A stretch of 64,000 nt of DNA from Streptomyces decoyicus (GCF_019880305.1 NZ_CP082301.1:6696001-6760000), one strand, 5' to 3'. Positions 33,254 to 42,601 are shown, counted from the stretch's first letter. A program made the numbers and translations. Notes: generated from the letters alone by a model not told the origin.

Positions 33254-34801
33254 GTGACAACACCCCCGAAGCCCCCGCAGCCGGACCCGCGCCTCTTCAA
33301 CGAGGACCTCGCGCCGGCCCCAGAGCGCAAATGGGGCACGTACAGCATCTTCGCGCTGTGGATGTCCGACACCCACGCCATCAGCAACTACGCCTTCGCC
33401 GCCAGTCTGTTCGTGCTGGGCCTGCCCGCATGGGAGGTGTTCGTGGCGCTGCTGGCCGGTATCTCGATCGTCTACTGGCTGATGAACCGCATGGGGCATG
33501 CGGGGCACCGGACCGGCGTTCCCTACCCGGTACTCGCCCGCGCCAGCTGGGGCGTCTACGGCGCCAACATCCCCGCCCTGCTGCGCGCGATCATGGCCGT
33601 GGCCTGGTACGGCATTCAGACCTGGCTGGCCTCGACCGCCGTGGTCCTGCTGACGCTTCAGCTCGCGCCCGGACTGGAGGCCTATCACCACAACTCGGTG
33701 CTGGGACTGTCCACCCTGGGATGGACCGCGTTCCTGGTGATGTGGGGGCTCCAGGCCGTGCTGCTGACCCGCGGGATGGAGTTCATCCGCAAGGTCCAGG
33801 ACTTCGCGACCGGCCCGGTGGTCTGGCTCGTCGTCCTCGCGCTCGCGGTCTATCTGGTCGTCAAGGCCGGCGGTGACATCTCGCTGACCCGCAGCCTCAC
33901 CGGTCTCAGCGGCACGGCGCAGGTCGAGCAGAGCCTGATCGCGGTCAGCCTGACCGTCGCCACGTTCCTGACGCTGGTCCTCAACTACGCCGACTTCGCC
34001 CGCTTCACGCCCGACCACCGCTCCTACCGGCGCGGCAACCTGATCGGGCTGCCGGTGAACTTCACCGCCTTCGCGGTCGTCGCCGTCCTCGTCACCGCGG
34101 GCACGATCTCGGTCTTCGGCGAGGCGATCTACGACCCGGTGAAGGTGATCCAGAAGATCGACAACCCGGTGGTCACCGTCATCGGCGCGCTGGCCTTCAT
34201 CGTCGCCACCATCGGCATCAATGTCGTCGCCAACTTCGTCTCGCCCGCCTACGACTTCGCCAACCTCGCGCCGAAGTACCTGAACTTCAAGCGCGGCGGC
34301 ATGATCACCGCGGTGCTGGCCATCGTCGTCATGCCCTGGAAGCTGTACTCCTCGGCGCTGGTGATCCAGTACTTCCTGGGGGCGCTGGGGGCCTTCCTCG
34401 GCCCTCTGGTGGCGATTCTGCTCGTCGACTACTACCTGGTGCGCCGCGGCCGGATCGATGTCGATGCGCTGTTCTCGACCGATGCCCGCGGCGCGTACTT
34501 CTACCGCAGGGGCTTCAACCCGAAGGCCGTCACCGCTTTCCTGCCGGCCGCCGCGGTCTCCGCCGCGCTCGCCCTGGTCCCGGCCTTCGATGCGGTGGCG
34601 CCGTTCTCCTGGATCTTCGGAATGGGGCTTTCCGGCGGGCTCTACCTCCTGGTCGCCGGCCGCGACCGGTCCGCGACGGGCGCCGCCCCGGTCCCGGACG
34701 AGATCATCCCGTCGCAGGTCAGGGCGGCTGTGGAGGAGGAGCCGGTGGTGTCAGGGGGAGTCGGTCCGGCCGGTGCGCCGGTGCCGGTGAAGGGGTCTTG
34801 A
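33254..34801 (+). CDS. NCS1-family allantoin permease
   Basis: 515 residues with about twelve membrane helices; proton- or sodium-coupled uptake of allantoin or a related ureide. Family motifs are LAPAPERKWGTYSIFALWMS at the N-terminus, HAISNYAFAASLFVLGL, GVPYPVLARASWGVYGANIP and FAWFGIQ-like VAWYGIQTWLA. The GTG at 33254 has GGGAGG upstream. It lies between the racemase and allantoinase and is likely the importer for the pathway. Uracil or hydantoin cannot be excluded from sequence alone. Confidence 0.9.
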   Translation: MTTPPKPPQPDPRLFNEDLAPAPERKWGTYSIFALWMSDTHAISNYAFAASLFVLGLPAWEVFVALLAGISIVYWLMNRMGHAGHRTGVPYPVLARASWGVYGANIPALLRAIMAVAWYGIQTWLASTAVVLLTLQLAPGLEAYHHNSVLGLSTLGWTAFLVMWGLQAVLLTRGMEFIRKVQDFATGPVVWLVVLALAVYLVVKAGGDISLTRSLTGLSGTAQVEQSLIAVSLTVATFLTLVLNYADFARFTPDHRSYRRGNLIGLPVNFTAFAVVAVLVTAGTISVFGEAIYDPVKVIQKIDNPVVTVIGALAFIVATIGINVVANFVSPAYDFANLAPKYLNFKRGGMITAVLAIVVMPWKLYSSALVIQYFLGALGAFLGPLVAILLVDYYLVRRGRIDVDALFSTDARGAYFYRRGFNPKAVTAFLPAAAVSAALALVPAFDAVAPFSWIFGMGLSGGLYLLVAGRDRSATGAAPVPDEIIPSQVRAAVEEEPVVSGGVGPAGAPVPVKGS

Positions 34802-34828
34802 CGGGCCGCGGTCCGGAGTGAAGACTCA

Positions 34829-34845
34829 TTCAACAGACTGTTGAA
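34829..34845. promoter_or_regulatory. Perfect purine-regulon operator upstream of allB
   Basis: TTCAACAGACTGTTGAA is a perfect 17-base palindrome apart from its central three bases. It is the strongest of the four related sites and lies 114-130 bases upstream of the allantoinase start, in a short AT-rich stretch after the permease gene. Confidence 0.75.
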
Positions 34846-34958
34846 TTTCGCAGTCGTCCTGCGTGCCTTCCGTGCCCCGGGCACCACGGCCTCCTCGGCG
34901 GCCGTGCACCGCGCACGCCATCACGCCACGATGAAGACAGATACGAGGAGGGGACCGG

Positions 34959-36302
34959 GTGTCCGAAACAGAGCTGGTGCTGCGCTCCACACGCGTCGTC
35001 ACCCCACAGGGGACGCGCGCGGCGTCCGTCGTCGTCAAGGACGGCAGGATCGCCGCGGTGCTGCCGCACGACGCCGAGGCTCCGGCCGGGGCGCGGGTCC
35101 GGGACTTCGGTGACGACGTCCTGCTGCCCGGCCTCGTCGACACCCACGTCCACGTCAACGACCCGGGCCGCACCGAGTGGGAGGGCTTCTGGACGGCCAC
35201 CCGCGCGGCCGCGGCGGGCGGTATCACCACCCTCGTCGACATGCCGCTCAACAGCCTCCCGCCCACCACCACCGCCGCCCACCTCGACACCAAGCGCGAG
35301 GTCGCCCGCAGCAAGGCCCATATCGACGTCGGCTTCTGGGGCGGCGCCATCCCCGGCAACGTCAAGGATCTGCGTCCGCTGCACGACGCCGGCGTCTTCG
35401 GCTTCAAATGCTTTCTGTCGCCTTCCGGTGTGGACGAGTTCCCCGAGGTCGACCAGGAGCAACTGGCCGCCGCCCTCGGCGAGATCGCCGGTTTCGACGG
35501 CCTGCTGATCGTGCACGCCGAGGACCCCGGCCATCTGGACGCGGCCCCCGAGCCGCACGGCGCCAAGTACGCCGACTTCCTCGCCTCCCGCCCCCGCGCC
35601 TGCGAGAACGACGCCATCGCCGGGCTGATCGCGCTCGCCAAGCGGCTCGACGCACGGGTGCACGTCCTGCATCTGTCCTCCAGCGACGCGCTGCCGCTGA
35701 TCGCCGCCGCCAAGCGCGAGGGTGTCAAGATCACCGTCGAGTCCTGCCCGCACTTCCTGACCCTGACCGCCGAGGAGATCCCGGACGGGGCAACGGAGTT
35801 CAAGTGCTGCCCGCCGATCCGTGAGGCCGCCAACCAGGACGCGCTGTGGGAGGGACTGGCCGACGGCACCATCGACTGCATCGTCTCCGACCACTCGCCC
35901 TCCACCGCCGACCTCAAGACCGCCGACTTCGGTGCGGCCTGGGGCGGCATCTCCTCCCTCCAGCTCGGCCTGCCGGCCATCTGGACCGAGGCCCGCAAGC
36001 GCGGCCACACCCTCGACGACGTCGTGCGCTGGATGGCCACCGCACCCGCGGCCCTGGTCGGCCTCGGCCAGAAGGGCGCCATCGAGCCCGGCCGGGACGC
36101 GGACTTCGCGGTCTTCGCACCCGACGAGACCTTCACCGTCGACCCGCAGGCCCTCCAGCACCGCAACAAGATCACCGCGTACGCCGGCAAGACCCTGCAC
36201 GGCGTCGTACGGTCCACCTGGCTGCGCGGCCGGCAGATCACCGACGGCGCCACCCTCACCGAACCCACCGGCGAACTGCTCGAACGGCCGCACCGCGCAT
36301 GA
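34959..36302 (+). CDS. allB: Allantoinase
   Basis: 447 residues of the cyclic amidohydrolase superfamily; opens the hydantoin ring of S-allantoin to allantoate. The zinc ligands are seen in GLVDTHVHVNDPGRTEWEG near residue 60, the carboxylated Lys in GFKCFLSPSGVDEF near 150, HAEDPGH, HVLHLSSSDALP and the catalytic Asp of CIVSDHSPSTADLK near 310. The GTG has GAGGAGG upstream. It overlaps allantoicase by four bases. The palindrome at 34829 gives it a regulated promoter of its own. Confidence 0.96.
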   Translation: MSETELVLRSTRVVTPQGTRAASVVVKDGRIAAVLPHDAEAPAGARVRDFGDDVLLPGLVDTHVHVNDPGRTEWEGFWTATRAAAAGGITTLVDMPLNSLPPTTTAAHLDTKREVARSKAHIDVGFWGGAIPGNVKDLRPLHDAGVFGFKCFLSPSGVDEFPEVDQEQLAAALGEIAGFDGLLIVHAEDPGHLDAAPEPHGAKYADFLASRPRACENDAIAGLIALAKRLDARVHVLHLSSSDALPLIAAAKREGVKITVESCPHFLTLTAEEIPDGATEFKCCPPIREAANQDALWEGLADGTIDCIVSDHSPSTADLKTADFGAAWGGISSLQLGLPAIWTEARKRGHTLDDVVRWMATAPAALVGLGQKGAIEPGRDADFAVFAPDETFTVDPQALQHRNKITAYAGKTLHGVVRSTWLRGRQITDGATLTEPTGELLERPHRA

Positions 36303-37429
36303 CCACCGCCGGCCTCCCCCACTACACCGGCGACGCCGGCCCCTACGCGGGCGGCGACCCCTACGCCGACTACCGCACCCCCGGCCCCGACGGCTTCCCC
36401 TTCACCCACCTCCCCGACCTCGCCGACCGGCGGCTGGGCGCGGGTGTGCTCGCTGCCAATGACGAGTTCTTCGCCGAGCGGGAGAACCTCCTGCGGCCCG
36501 AGCCCGCCCACTTCGACCCCGGGGCCTTCGGCCACAAGGGCAAGATCATGGACGGCTGGGAGACCCGCAGACGCCGCGGCCCCGACGGTGCGCACCCGTT
36601 CCCGGCGGACGAGGACCACGACTGGGCGCTGATCCGGCTCGGGGCGCCCGGAGTGATCCACGGCATCGTCGTCGACACCGCCCACTTCCGCGGCAATTAC
36701 CCCCAGTCCGTCAGCGTCGAAGGCACCTGCCGCGAGGGCTCCCCGTCGCCGGCCGAACTCCTCGCCGACGACGTGCCCTGGACGACCCTCGTCCCGCGCA
36801 CCGAAGTCGGCGGGCACGCCGCCAACGGCTTCGTCGTCGACACCGCCCGCCGCTTCACCCATCTGCGTCTCAACCAGCATCCCGACGGCGGCATCGCCCG
36901 ACTCCGGGCCCACGGCGAGGTCGTCCCCGCGCCCGGCTGGCTGGCCGCGCTGGGCACGTTCGACGTCGCCGCCCTGGAGAACGGCGGTCAGGTCGAGGAC
37001 GCCTCGGACCGCTTCTACTCCTCGCCCACGCACACCATCCAGCCGGGCCGCTCCCGCAAGATGGACGACGGCTGGGAGACCCGGCGCCGCCGCGGCACCG
37101 GCAACGACTGGGTCCGCTACCGCCTCACCGAACAGTCCGTGATCCGCGCGGTGGAGATCGACACCGGCTGCCTCAAGGGCAATGCGGCTGGCTGGGCAGC
37201 GCTGTCCGGACGCGACGGTGAGCACGGCGAATGGACCGAACTCCTGCCCCGCACCCGCCTGCAACCCGACACCGTCCACCGCTTCCTGCTCGCCGGCGCA
37301 CCGCCCGCCACCCACGTCCGGATCGACATCTTCCCGGACGGCGGCATAGCCCGGCTGCGCCTGCACGGCTCACTCACCGAGGAGGGCGCCCGCCGGCTCG
37401 GCGCCCGCCACGACGAGCTGAGCGGCTGA
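36299..37429 (+). CDS. alc: Allantoicase
   Basis: 376 residues made of two homologous allantoicase domains; hydrolyses allantoate to ureidoglycolate and urea. The repeat motif is seen twice, at HKGKIMDGWETRRRRG near residue 80 and at SRKMDDGWETRRRRG near 260; RLNQHPDGGIARLRAHG and RIDIFPDGGIARLRLHG are the paired second motifs. The ATG overlaps the allB stop (ATGA). No ureidoglycolate lyase or urease gene is in the window. Confidence 0.95.
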   Translation: MTTAGLPHYTGDAGPYAGGDPYADYRTPGPDGFPFTHLPDLADRRLGAGVLAANDEFFAERENLLRPEPAHFDPGAFGHKGKIMDGWETRRRRGPDGAHPFPADEDHDWALIRLGAPGVIHGIVVDTAHFRGNYPQSVSVEGTCREGSPSPAELLADDVPWTTLVPRTEVGGHAANGFVVDTARRFTHLRLNQHPDGGIARLRAHGEVVPAPGWLAALGTFDVAALENGGQVEDASDRFYSSPTHTIQPGRSRKMDDGWETRRRRGTGNDWVRYRLTEQSVIRAVEIDTGCLKGNAAGWAALSGRDGEHGEWTELLPRTRLQPDTVHRFLLAGAPPATHVRIDIFPDGGIARLRLHGSLTEEGARRLGARHDELSG

Positions 37430-37439
37430 CCGCGGCGCG

Positions 37440-37484
37440 GCGGCTCCTACGGCCGGCGGCTCCGGCCTTGCCGGTAGGAGCCGC
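37440..37484. terminator. Bidirectional terminator between alc and the TenA-like gene
   Basis: An 11-bp stem, GCGGCTCCTAC and its complement, with an inner region that can also pair. It starts 10 bases after the alc stop and lies 13 bases from the end of the convergent gene. Confidence 0.75.
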
Positions 37485-37497
37485 AGGCCGGACCGGA

Positions 37498-38178
37498 TCA
37501 GTCGGCGACGGAGTTCCAGAACATGAGTTCATACGCCTGGAGAAGGCGGCCGTAGCGGTGCGCCGTGGCCGGCTCCGCCTGGCGGGTGTCGAGGCCGTGC
37601 TGCACCGCCTCGCGCGCCTTCTCCGCGAGGGCCGGTGACGGCTCGGCGAAGAGGCCGAAGAACCCACGGGCCTCCTCGGGGAAGGCGTAGTGGCCTCGCA
37701 TCGCCGCCTCGACGACGGCGCAATAGCCGCCCCAGGCCGCGAAGTTGGCGGTCAGGGCGATCGCCACATCGGCCGGCTCACCGCCCAGGGCGAGCCGCGC
37801 CGCATAGGACGGGTACGCCTGGCAGCCGGGGCGCGGCTGATACTCCGCGATGTCCCGTCCGGTCAGCCCGCAGGCGTCCGCCAGCCCGGCCAGCCGCTTC
37901 ATGGCCAGCGTCTCGCCCTGGGCGAGCAGATCGAAGAAGTCGGCCACGGGCGGGTCGCCGTCCGCCCGCCGCGCCAGATGCTGGAAGCTGAGCCGGTCGG
38001 CCGCGATCACCTGGTGCTCTTCGAGGGCGAAGGTGGCGAACACGGAGCGCGGCGCCTCACCGGCCTCGATCCGAGCGACCAGCCGGTTGGCGCCGGGGTC
38101 CGGGACGAGTGCACGGACCGCGTCGTCCAGCACGGCGGCCGCGGTCGGACGAGGGGCATCGGGCGCAAGTCGGGCCAT
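37498..38178 (-). CDS. TenA/THI-4/PqqC-family protein
   Basis: 226 residues, all-helical fold of the TenA/haem-oxygenase-like superfamily. The recognisable part is YPSYAARLALGGEPADVAI followed by ANFAAWGGYCAVVEAAM, the TenA C-terminal core. Members degrade thiamine breakdown products or have other roles. The active-site Cys of TenA is not obvious here; a Cys occurs in GGYCAVV. ATG with GGAGGAG upstream. It stands alone, convergent with the allantoin operon. Function uncertain. Confidence 0.7.
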   Translation of the reverse strand: MARLAPDAPRPTAAAVLDDAVRALVPDPGANRLVARIEAGEAPRSVFATFALEEHQVIAADRLSFQHLARRADGDPPVADFFDLLAQGETLAMKRLAGLADACGLTGRDIAEYQPRPGCQAYPSYAARLALGGEPADVAIALTANFAAWGGYCAVVEAAMRGHYAFPEEARGFFGLFAEPSPALAEKAREAVQHGLDTRQAEPATAHRYGRLLQAYELMFWNSVAD

Positions 38179-38304
38179 GGGTCGGTCTCCTCCGGGGCGA
38201 GGGCGGCGGCCAGGGCCTCAGAGTAGGGCGCACGGCGGAGACCGGGGGCGCGATGACGCGGCCGCCGGGAGAAAAGGCCTCTCCCTTCAGCCCCTCGGAT
38301 CCCC

Positions 38305-40992
38305 TCAGTGCAGAATCACCTCATTGACCTCGGGGGACGCCGCTCCGTCCCGCCAGACCAGGCGTACGGCCTCGATCGCCCCGTCGCCCGCCGGGAGCCG
38401 CGTATAGGCCCCGGACAGCGTGCCGAGCGTGCGCCAGGCTCCGCCCGCACGGACCTCGACCTTCGCCGCCCCGGCCGGTGCGCCCTGCGGCCGCAGGACG
38501 ACCACGGACCGTGCCGCGCGGGGCGCGTCGGGCGTGTACTCCAGCGCCTCACCGGACTGCGCCGCCCGTGCCGCGCGATAGACGGTCGCCGGGTCACCGT
38601 CCGCCGCCGACCGCAATGCACTGCCGGCCTTCGCGGGCGGGCCGCCGGCCACCGTCACCGCATCGGCCCCGGCCACCGCGAACTCCCGCACCACCAGCCA
38701 GCTGTCCTGCGCCTGCGTGGCCCGAGCGCGGACGTACCGGGCCTTGGTACCGGCCGGCGGCTCGACACTGACCTCGGCCTTCCTGTCGAACGCGGCCAGT
38801 TGCTGCCAGTTCTTGTTGTCCGACGAGTACTCCAGGACACCGTGCCGCAGATAGTCGTCCGGGCTGCCGCTCTTGCCCATCGCCAGCCGGACGGTGCCCA
38901 GCGGACGCTCGGCATGCAGATCCAGCCCCACGAAGGAACCGGTCTTGGGTCCCGCGCCGCTCCAGAAGTACGTGGTGTCATCACCGTCGGTCATCCGGGA
39001 GACCGCGTTGTCCTGGTAGACCGACAGATCCGTCGCCCCTTTCGGCCGGCCCACGACGCCCAGCGCCTCGTCGTGCGCGGCCACCGCATCCTCGACAAAG
39101 GTGTCCAGCACCCCGTCCGCCACCAGCACCGGGACCTTCTTCCCCGACATGTCGACATACACGAAGGACTTGGCGGTCTTCACCAACTCCGGTATCTGCT
39201 GCCGCAGTTGCCAGGCCTTCGCGCCGTCACCCGCCCTGGTCGCCTCGATCAGCCGCAGGGCGGTACGGGCCGCGACGCCCCAGGCATGGGTCGCATCCAG
39301 CCATGGCTCACTGTCCTCGACGAACCCCCGGTCGGCGAGCCGGTCCCGCAGCACCCCCGGCGCGTCCTGCAGGGTCCGCAGCACCCCGTCCAGTCGTCGC
39401 GCCTGCCCGTCCTTGCCGAACTCCGCGATGGCGGCGGCCAGTTCGGGTGCCTGCTTCGGGTTGAGCGACGAGGCGTAATGGGCGTCGGCGAAGGCCCGCA
39501 GCGCCCGTGCCGTACGGGCGTCGCCACCGGCCGATTCCTCGATCGCCGCACCCCAGGAGGCGCGGGCGTCGTACGCCGCGTCGTTCCACGCGTAGTCGGC
39601 CACCGTGAACAGCGCGAGCTTGGACGCGGCAGGCTGGATCATCGGGTTCGCGGTGATCCCCGCCAGCTGCTCCGGCAGCCCCTTCTCCCGTCCGTTGAAC
39701 GGCCCGAGCAACAGCCGGTTGGTCACATAGTCATTGACCGGATAGTTGTCCCACGTCAGGATCCGGTGCCCGAACACCTCCCGGGCCTGCCGCGCCTGGG
39801 CGACGGTCATCGTCGGCGCGATCACCCCCACGCCCGTCCACTCGACCAGCACGTTCCCGTCCAGCTTGGCGGCCAGCGCCTTCTTGTACGGCGACGGCTT
39901 CACGTCGTAGTACTCCGTCGGCACCATCTGGAGCGGCTCGGCGCCCGGATGCGTGGCGATGAACTCCTGATTGACGCGATTGAGCAGATGCGCCTGCGCC
40001 GCCCCTGCCGCCCCGCCGCCGGTCCCGAAGGCGTCCTTGTCCGCCGCGCAGTTCCAGTCCGTGTAACTGATGTCGTCCAACGGCACCGCGAAGGTCCGCA
40101 CACCGATGTCCCACAGGGTCTGGAACTTGGCGGTCAGCGCCTTGAGATCCGCGTCGGAGCTGTAGCAGACGGACAGCCCCGGGGAGAGCGCATAGGTGAA
40201 CTCCACATGCCGCTCGTGCGCCCGGTCCACCAGCTCCTTGATCTGCGCCAGCTGCTGCGCGGGGTACGGGTCACGCCACTTCTCCCGCAAATAGGCGTCG
40301 TCCTTCGGCGAGTACACATAGATGTTCATCTTGTGCTCGCCGTAGAAGTCGAGTTGGTCGAGCCGGGCGTCATGCGACCAGGGAGTTCCGTAGAAGCCCT
40401 CGATGACACCGCGCAGCGGAGTGGCAGGCCAGTCCCGTACGGCGGTGCCCCGCACCTGGGCACCCGGCCGCTCCCGGTGGGGCAGCAACTGCCGCAGCGA
40501 CTGCGCGGCGTAGTACGTCCCGGTGGCGTCCTTGCCGGACAAGGCGATCCGCCCCTCGCCGACGGCCAGCGCGTAGCCCTCGGCGGGCAGCCCCTCGCTG
40601 CCCCGCGCCCCCAGCCCCTTCAGCGCCTGCGCCGCGCCCGCGCCGTCCACATACACCGTCAACTGCCCATGCCCCGGCGCCCGCTCCGCCCGTACGACCC
40701 GGTCGGCACCGGCGTCCTTGAGCGACTTCTCGACGACGGCCAGCGCCGGGGCGTCGGCGTCCGGCCCGGCGACGACGGTCACGGACGGGGTGATGGTGAC
40801 CAGGTCGGACCGGCTCTGAACGGAACGGGGCGTGGGGGAGAGGGAACGGGTAGCGGCCCCTGCGGGTCTGTCCCCGGGGCCGTCATGCCCCGCATTCCCC
40901 CCGGCGCCCGGCGGCCCCGCCATGCCCGTCAGGGGGATCACAGCCAAAGCCATGGCCCACGCGGTGGCCGCCGCGGTGCGCGTACGGTGCAT
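38305..40992 (-). CDS. Secreted GH84 beta-N-acetylglucosaminidase (NagJ-type)
   Basis: 895 residues from the ATG at 40992 (GAGGAGG upstream). A signal peptide (AWAMALAVIPLTGMAGPPG) is followed by a GH20b-like N-terminal domain (residues about 60-190), the GH84 catalytic barrel (RGVIEGFYGTPWSHDARLDQ near 195; the catalytic Asp pair in PLDDISYTDWNC near 305) and a C-terminal region with an F5/8-type carbohydrate-binding domain (VSRMTDGDDTTYFWSGAGPK near 660). It would act outside the cell on N-acetylglucosaminyl glycans. Monocistronic; no regulator recognised. Confidence 0.92.
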   Translation of the reverse strand: MHRTRTAAATAWAMALAVIPLTGMAGPPGAGGNAGHDGPGDRPAGAATRSLSPTPRSVQSRSDLVTITPSVTVVAGPDADAPALAVVEKSLKDAGADRVVRAERAPGHGQLTVYVDGAGAAQALKGLGARGSEGLPAEGYALAVGEGRIALSGKDATGTYYAAQSLRQLLPHRERPGAQVRGTAVRDWPATPLRGVIEGFYGTPWSHDARLDQLDFYGEHKMNIYVYSPKDDAYLREKWRDPYPAQQLAQIKELVDRAHERHVEFTYALSPGLSVCYSSDADLKALTAKFQTLWDIGVRTFAVPLDDISYTDWNCAADKDAFGTGGGAAGAAQAHLLNRVNQEFIATHPGAEPLQMVPTEYYDVKPSPYKKALAAKLDGNVLVEWTGVGVIAPTMTVAQARQAREVFGHRILTWDNYPVNDYVTNRLLLGPFNGREKGLPEQLAGITANPMIQPAASKLALFTVADYAWNDAAYDARASWGAAIEESAGGDARTARALRAFADAHYASSLNPKQAPELAAAIAEFGKDGQARRLDGVLRTLQDAPGVLRDRLADRGFVEDSEPWLDATHAWGVAARTALRLIEATRAGDGAKAWQLRQQIPELVKTAKSFVYVDMSGKKVPVLVADGVLDTFVEDAVAAHDEALGVVGRPKGATDLSVYQDNAVSRMTDGDDTTYFWSGAGPKTGSFVGLDLHAERPLGTVRLAMGKSGSPDDYLRHGVLEYSSDNKNWQQLAAFDRKAEVSVEPPAGTKARYVRARATQAQDSWLVVREFAVAGADAVTVAGGPPAKAGSALRSAADGDPATVYRAARAAQSGEALEYTPDAPRAARSVVVLRPQGAPAGAAKVEVRAGGAWRTLGTLSGAYTRLPAGDGAIEAVRLVWRDGAASPEVNEVILH

Positions 40993-41222
40993 CCTTCGGT
41001 CCTCCTCGGTGCAGCGAGGTGCAGGGACGAGAGGCGTGCGAGCCCTTCGCGCCAGCACCCTTCACCTGCCCACCGCACCAGGGCAATGGACTTTCGAACC
41101 GAAGAGATGGACGTTGCCGAAGCCGAGGCAGCGGCCCCGCCCGCCGCCAGGCGCAACGGCGAACAACCACCACGGCGGGAAAGCCGAAAACGTGGGCCGA
41201 AACCCAAGCGCAGCGTCACGCG

Positions 41223-41414
41223 TCACCGCGTTTTGGCGACGATCACCAGGAAGCTCAGGAACGCCAACAGCACATGCGTCGCCACGACATAGATGAACAC
41301 GCGCACATACAGCCCGCGCGGTGGCGTGTCCTCCTTGTAGGCCGAGGCGGCGGGTGCCGCCTCGGGGAGCGGCTCCGCTGACGGGGGAGCGGCAGGAGTG
41401 GTCTGATCGGACAC
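41223..41414 (-). CDS. DUF6126-like small membrane protein
   Basis: 63 residues from a GTG at 41414 with GAAGGAAGG upstream. A Pro/Ala-rich N-terminal half precedes RGLYVRVFIYVVATHVLLAF and a single membrane helix ending LVIVAKTR, which matches my memory of DUF6126, a family regularly found beside XRE-cupin regulators in Streptomyces. It starts 37 bp after that regulator here and is certainly in its operon. Function unknown. Confidence 0.7.
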   Translation of the reverse strand: MSDQTTPAAPPSAEPLPEAAPAASAYKEDTPPRGLYVRVFIYVVATHVLLAFLSFLVIVAKTR

Positions 41415-41451
41415 GACGTAGGGTCCTTCCTTCAAGAACGGCGCCGAGGGC

Positions 41452-42078
41452 TCACAGCCCGCGGCGCCTCGCGTCGTCGCCGAGGCACAGCTCGGCGGTC
41501 CCGCTCTGCAGCAACGTATGGACGAACAGCAGCTCGACCCCACCGTGTGACGCGGCGGCGATACGGTGCGGGGTGAGCGAGTCGAAGTGCGCGGCGTCGC
41601 CCGGGTCCAGCAGATGCACCGCCGCGCCGAGCGTCAGCCGCAGCCGTCCGTCGAGGACGTACAGCCACTCCTCGCCCGGGTGCACCCGCACCAGATCGCC
41701 CTGGGCCCGCTGGGGCACATGGACCCGCAGCGACTGCAGGGCGCGCCCGGCGCCGCCCACCGGCCAGTACGTCCAGCCGCCGGCCTCCGACGGCTCCGTA
41801 CGGCCCGCGCGGATGATCGGGTCCCGCTCCGGCACGGTCTCGCCGAGCAGGTCGGATACCGTGGTGCCATAGGTACGGGCCAGCGCCAGCAGCATGGGCA
41901 GTGAGGGCTGCCGCTGATTGGTCTCCAGCCGCGACAGATGCGCGGGCGAGAGTCCCACCAGCCGGGCCGCGGTCTCCAGCGTGAGACCACTGCGCTTGCG
42001 CAGGTCACGAAGGCGCGGCGCGACGGTGGACAGATCCTCCGGCGGAGTGCCGGAGGGCTCGTCGGGGAGCTCGGTCAT
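41452..42078 (-). CDS. XRE-family regulator with cupin domain
   Basis: 208 residues from the ATG at 42078; an alternative start lies eight codons upstream. The N-terminal XRE helix-turn-helix is clear (LRKRSGLTLETAARLVGLSP, then AHLSRLETNQRQPSLPMLLA). The C-terminal cupin barrel (VHPGEEWLYVLDGRLRL, LDPGDAAHFDSLTPHRIAA) would bind a small ligand. A palindrome array built from AGGCAAA and TTTGCCT lies 30-56 bp upstream of the start, so autoregulation is likely. The DUF6126 gene follows it. Confidence 0.88.
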   Translation of the reverse strand: MTELPDEPSGTPPEDLSTVAPRLRDLRKRSGLTLETAARLVGLSPAHLSRLETNQRQPSLPMLLALARTYGTTVSDLLGETVPERDPIIRAGRTEPSEAGGWTYWPVGGAGRALQSLRVHVPQRAQGDLVRVHPGEEWLYVLDGRLRLTLGAAVHLLDPGDAAHFDSLTPHRIAAASHGGVELLFVHTLLQSGTAELCLGDDARRRGL

Positions 42079-42107
42079 ATCCCCGGTATAACGACACTTC
42101 ACCTCTC

Positions 42108-42134
42108 AGGCAAAAGATTTGCCTCAGAGGCAAA
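42108..42134 (-). promoter_or_regulatory. Operator array of the XRE-cupin regulator
   Basis: Three alternating half-sites: AGGCAAA (42108), TTTGCCTC (42118) and GAGGCAAA (42127). The last two make a perfect 17-base palindrome, TTTGCCTCAGAGGCAAA. It lies 30-56 bp upstream of the gene start. Confidence 0.7.
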
Positions 42135-42211
42135 CGCATGCGGTGCGGGGCGGGCTCACCGTCCGGCGCTCCGCCCCCAACCCCAGTGGCTGCTCCCGCC
42201 CGCTCGGGGTC

Positions 42212-42601
42212 TCATTTCCCGGCGGCGTCCTCCGGGTACCACCGCAGCTCCACGGTGTTCCCGTCCGGGTCCTGTACGTAGATCGACTGGGCCTCGCCCC
42301 GTGCCCCGGAACGGCTGCCCGGCCCCTCCAGTACGGTGAACCGGCCCGAGTCGATGACCTCCTGCCAGTCCAACGGCTCGACGACCAGGCAGATGTGATC
42401 CACGTTCGCTTCGCCGCGGGGGCGGGCGACCAGGTCGATGATCGCGGTCGGGCTGATCCGCGCGGACGGGAACGGGTCGGTGCCGGCCCGCCACTCGTCC
42501 ACCCGGACCGGCTCCAGCCCGAGCGTCCCGCAGTAGAAGTCCAGCGCACGCTCGACGTCCTGCACGTTGAGCACCAGATGATCGAAGTCCTTGACGCGCA
42601 T
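42212..42601 (-). CDS. VOC-family protein (glyoxalase/dioxygenase fold)
   Basis: 129 residues with paired beta-alpha-beta-beta-beta modules: VKDFDHLVLNVQDVERALDF at the start with the metal-type His, HICLVVEP in the middle, and SIYVQDPDGNTVELRWYPED at the end with the Glu. This is the typical single-domain VOC protein; fosfomycin or bleomycin resistance proteins and dioxygenases share the fold. The ATG at 42601 has GGAGG seven bases upstream. Substrate unknown. Confidence 0.88.
   Translation of the reverse strand: MRVKDFDHLVLNVQDVERALDFYCGTLGLEPVRVDEWRAGTDPFPSARISPTAIIDLVARPRGEANVDHICLVVEPLDWQEVIDSGRFTVLEGPGSRSGARGEAQSIYVQDPDGNTVELRWYPEDAAGK

Noticed and set aside
38308..41292. Open frame of 994 codons on the plus strand over the GH84 gene
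   Set aside because: The minus strand encodes a full GH84 enzyme; the plus frame is its shadow.
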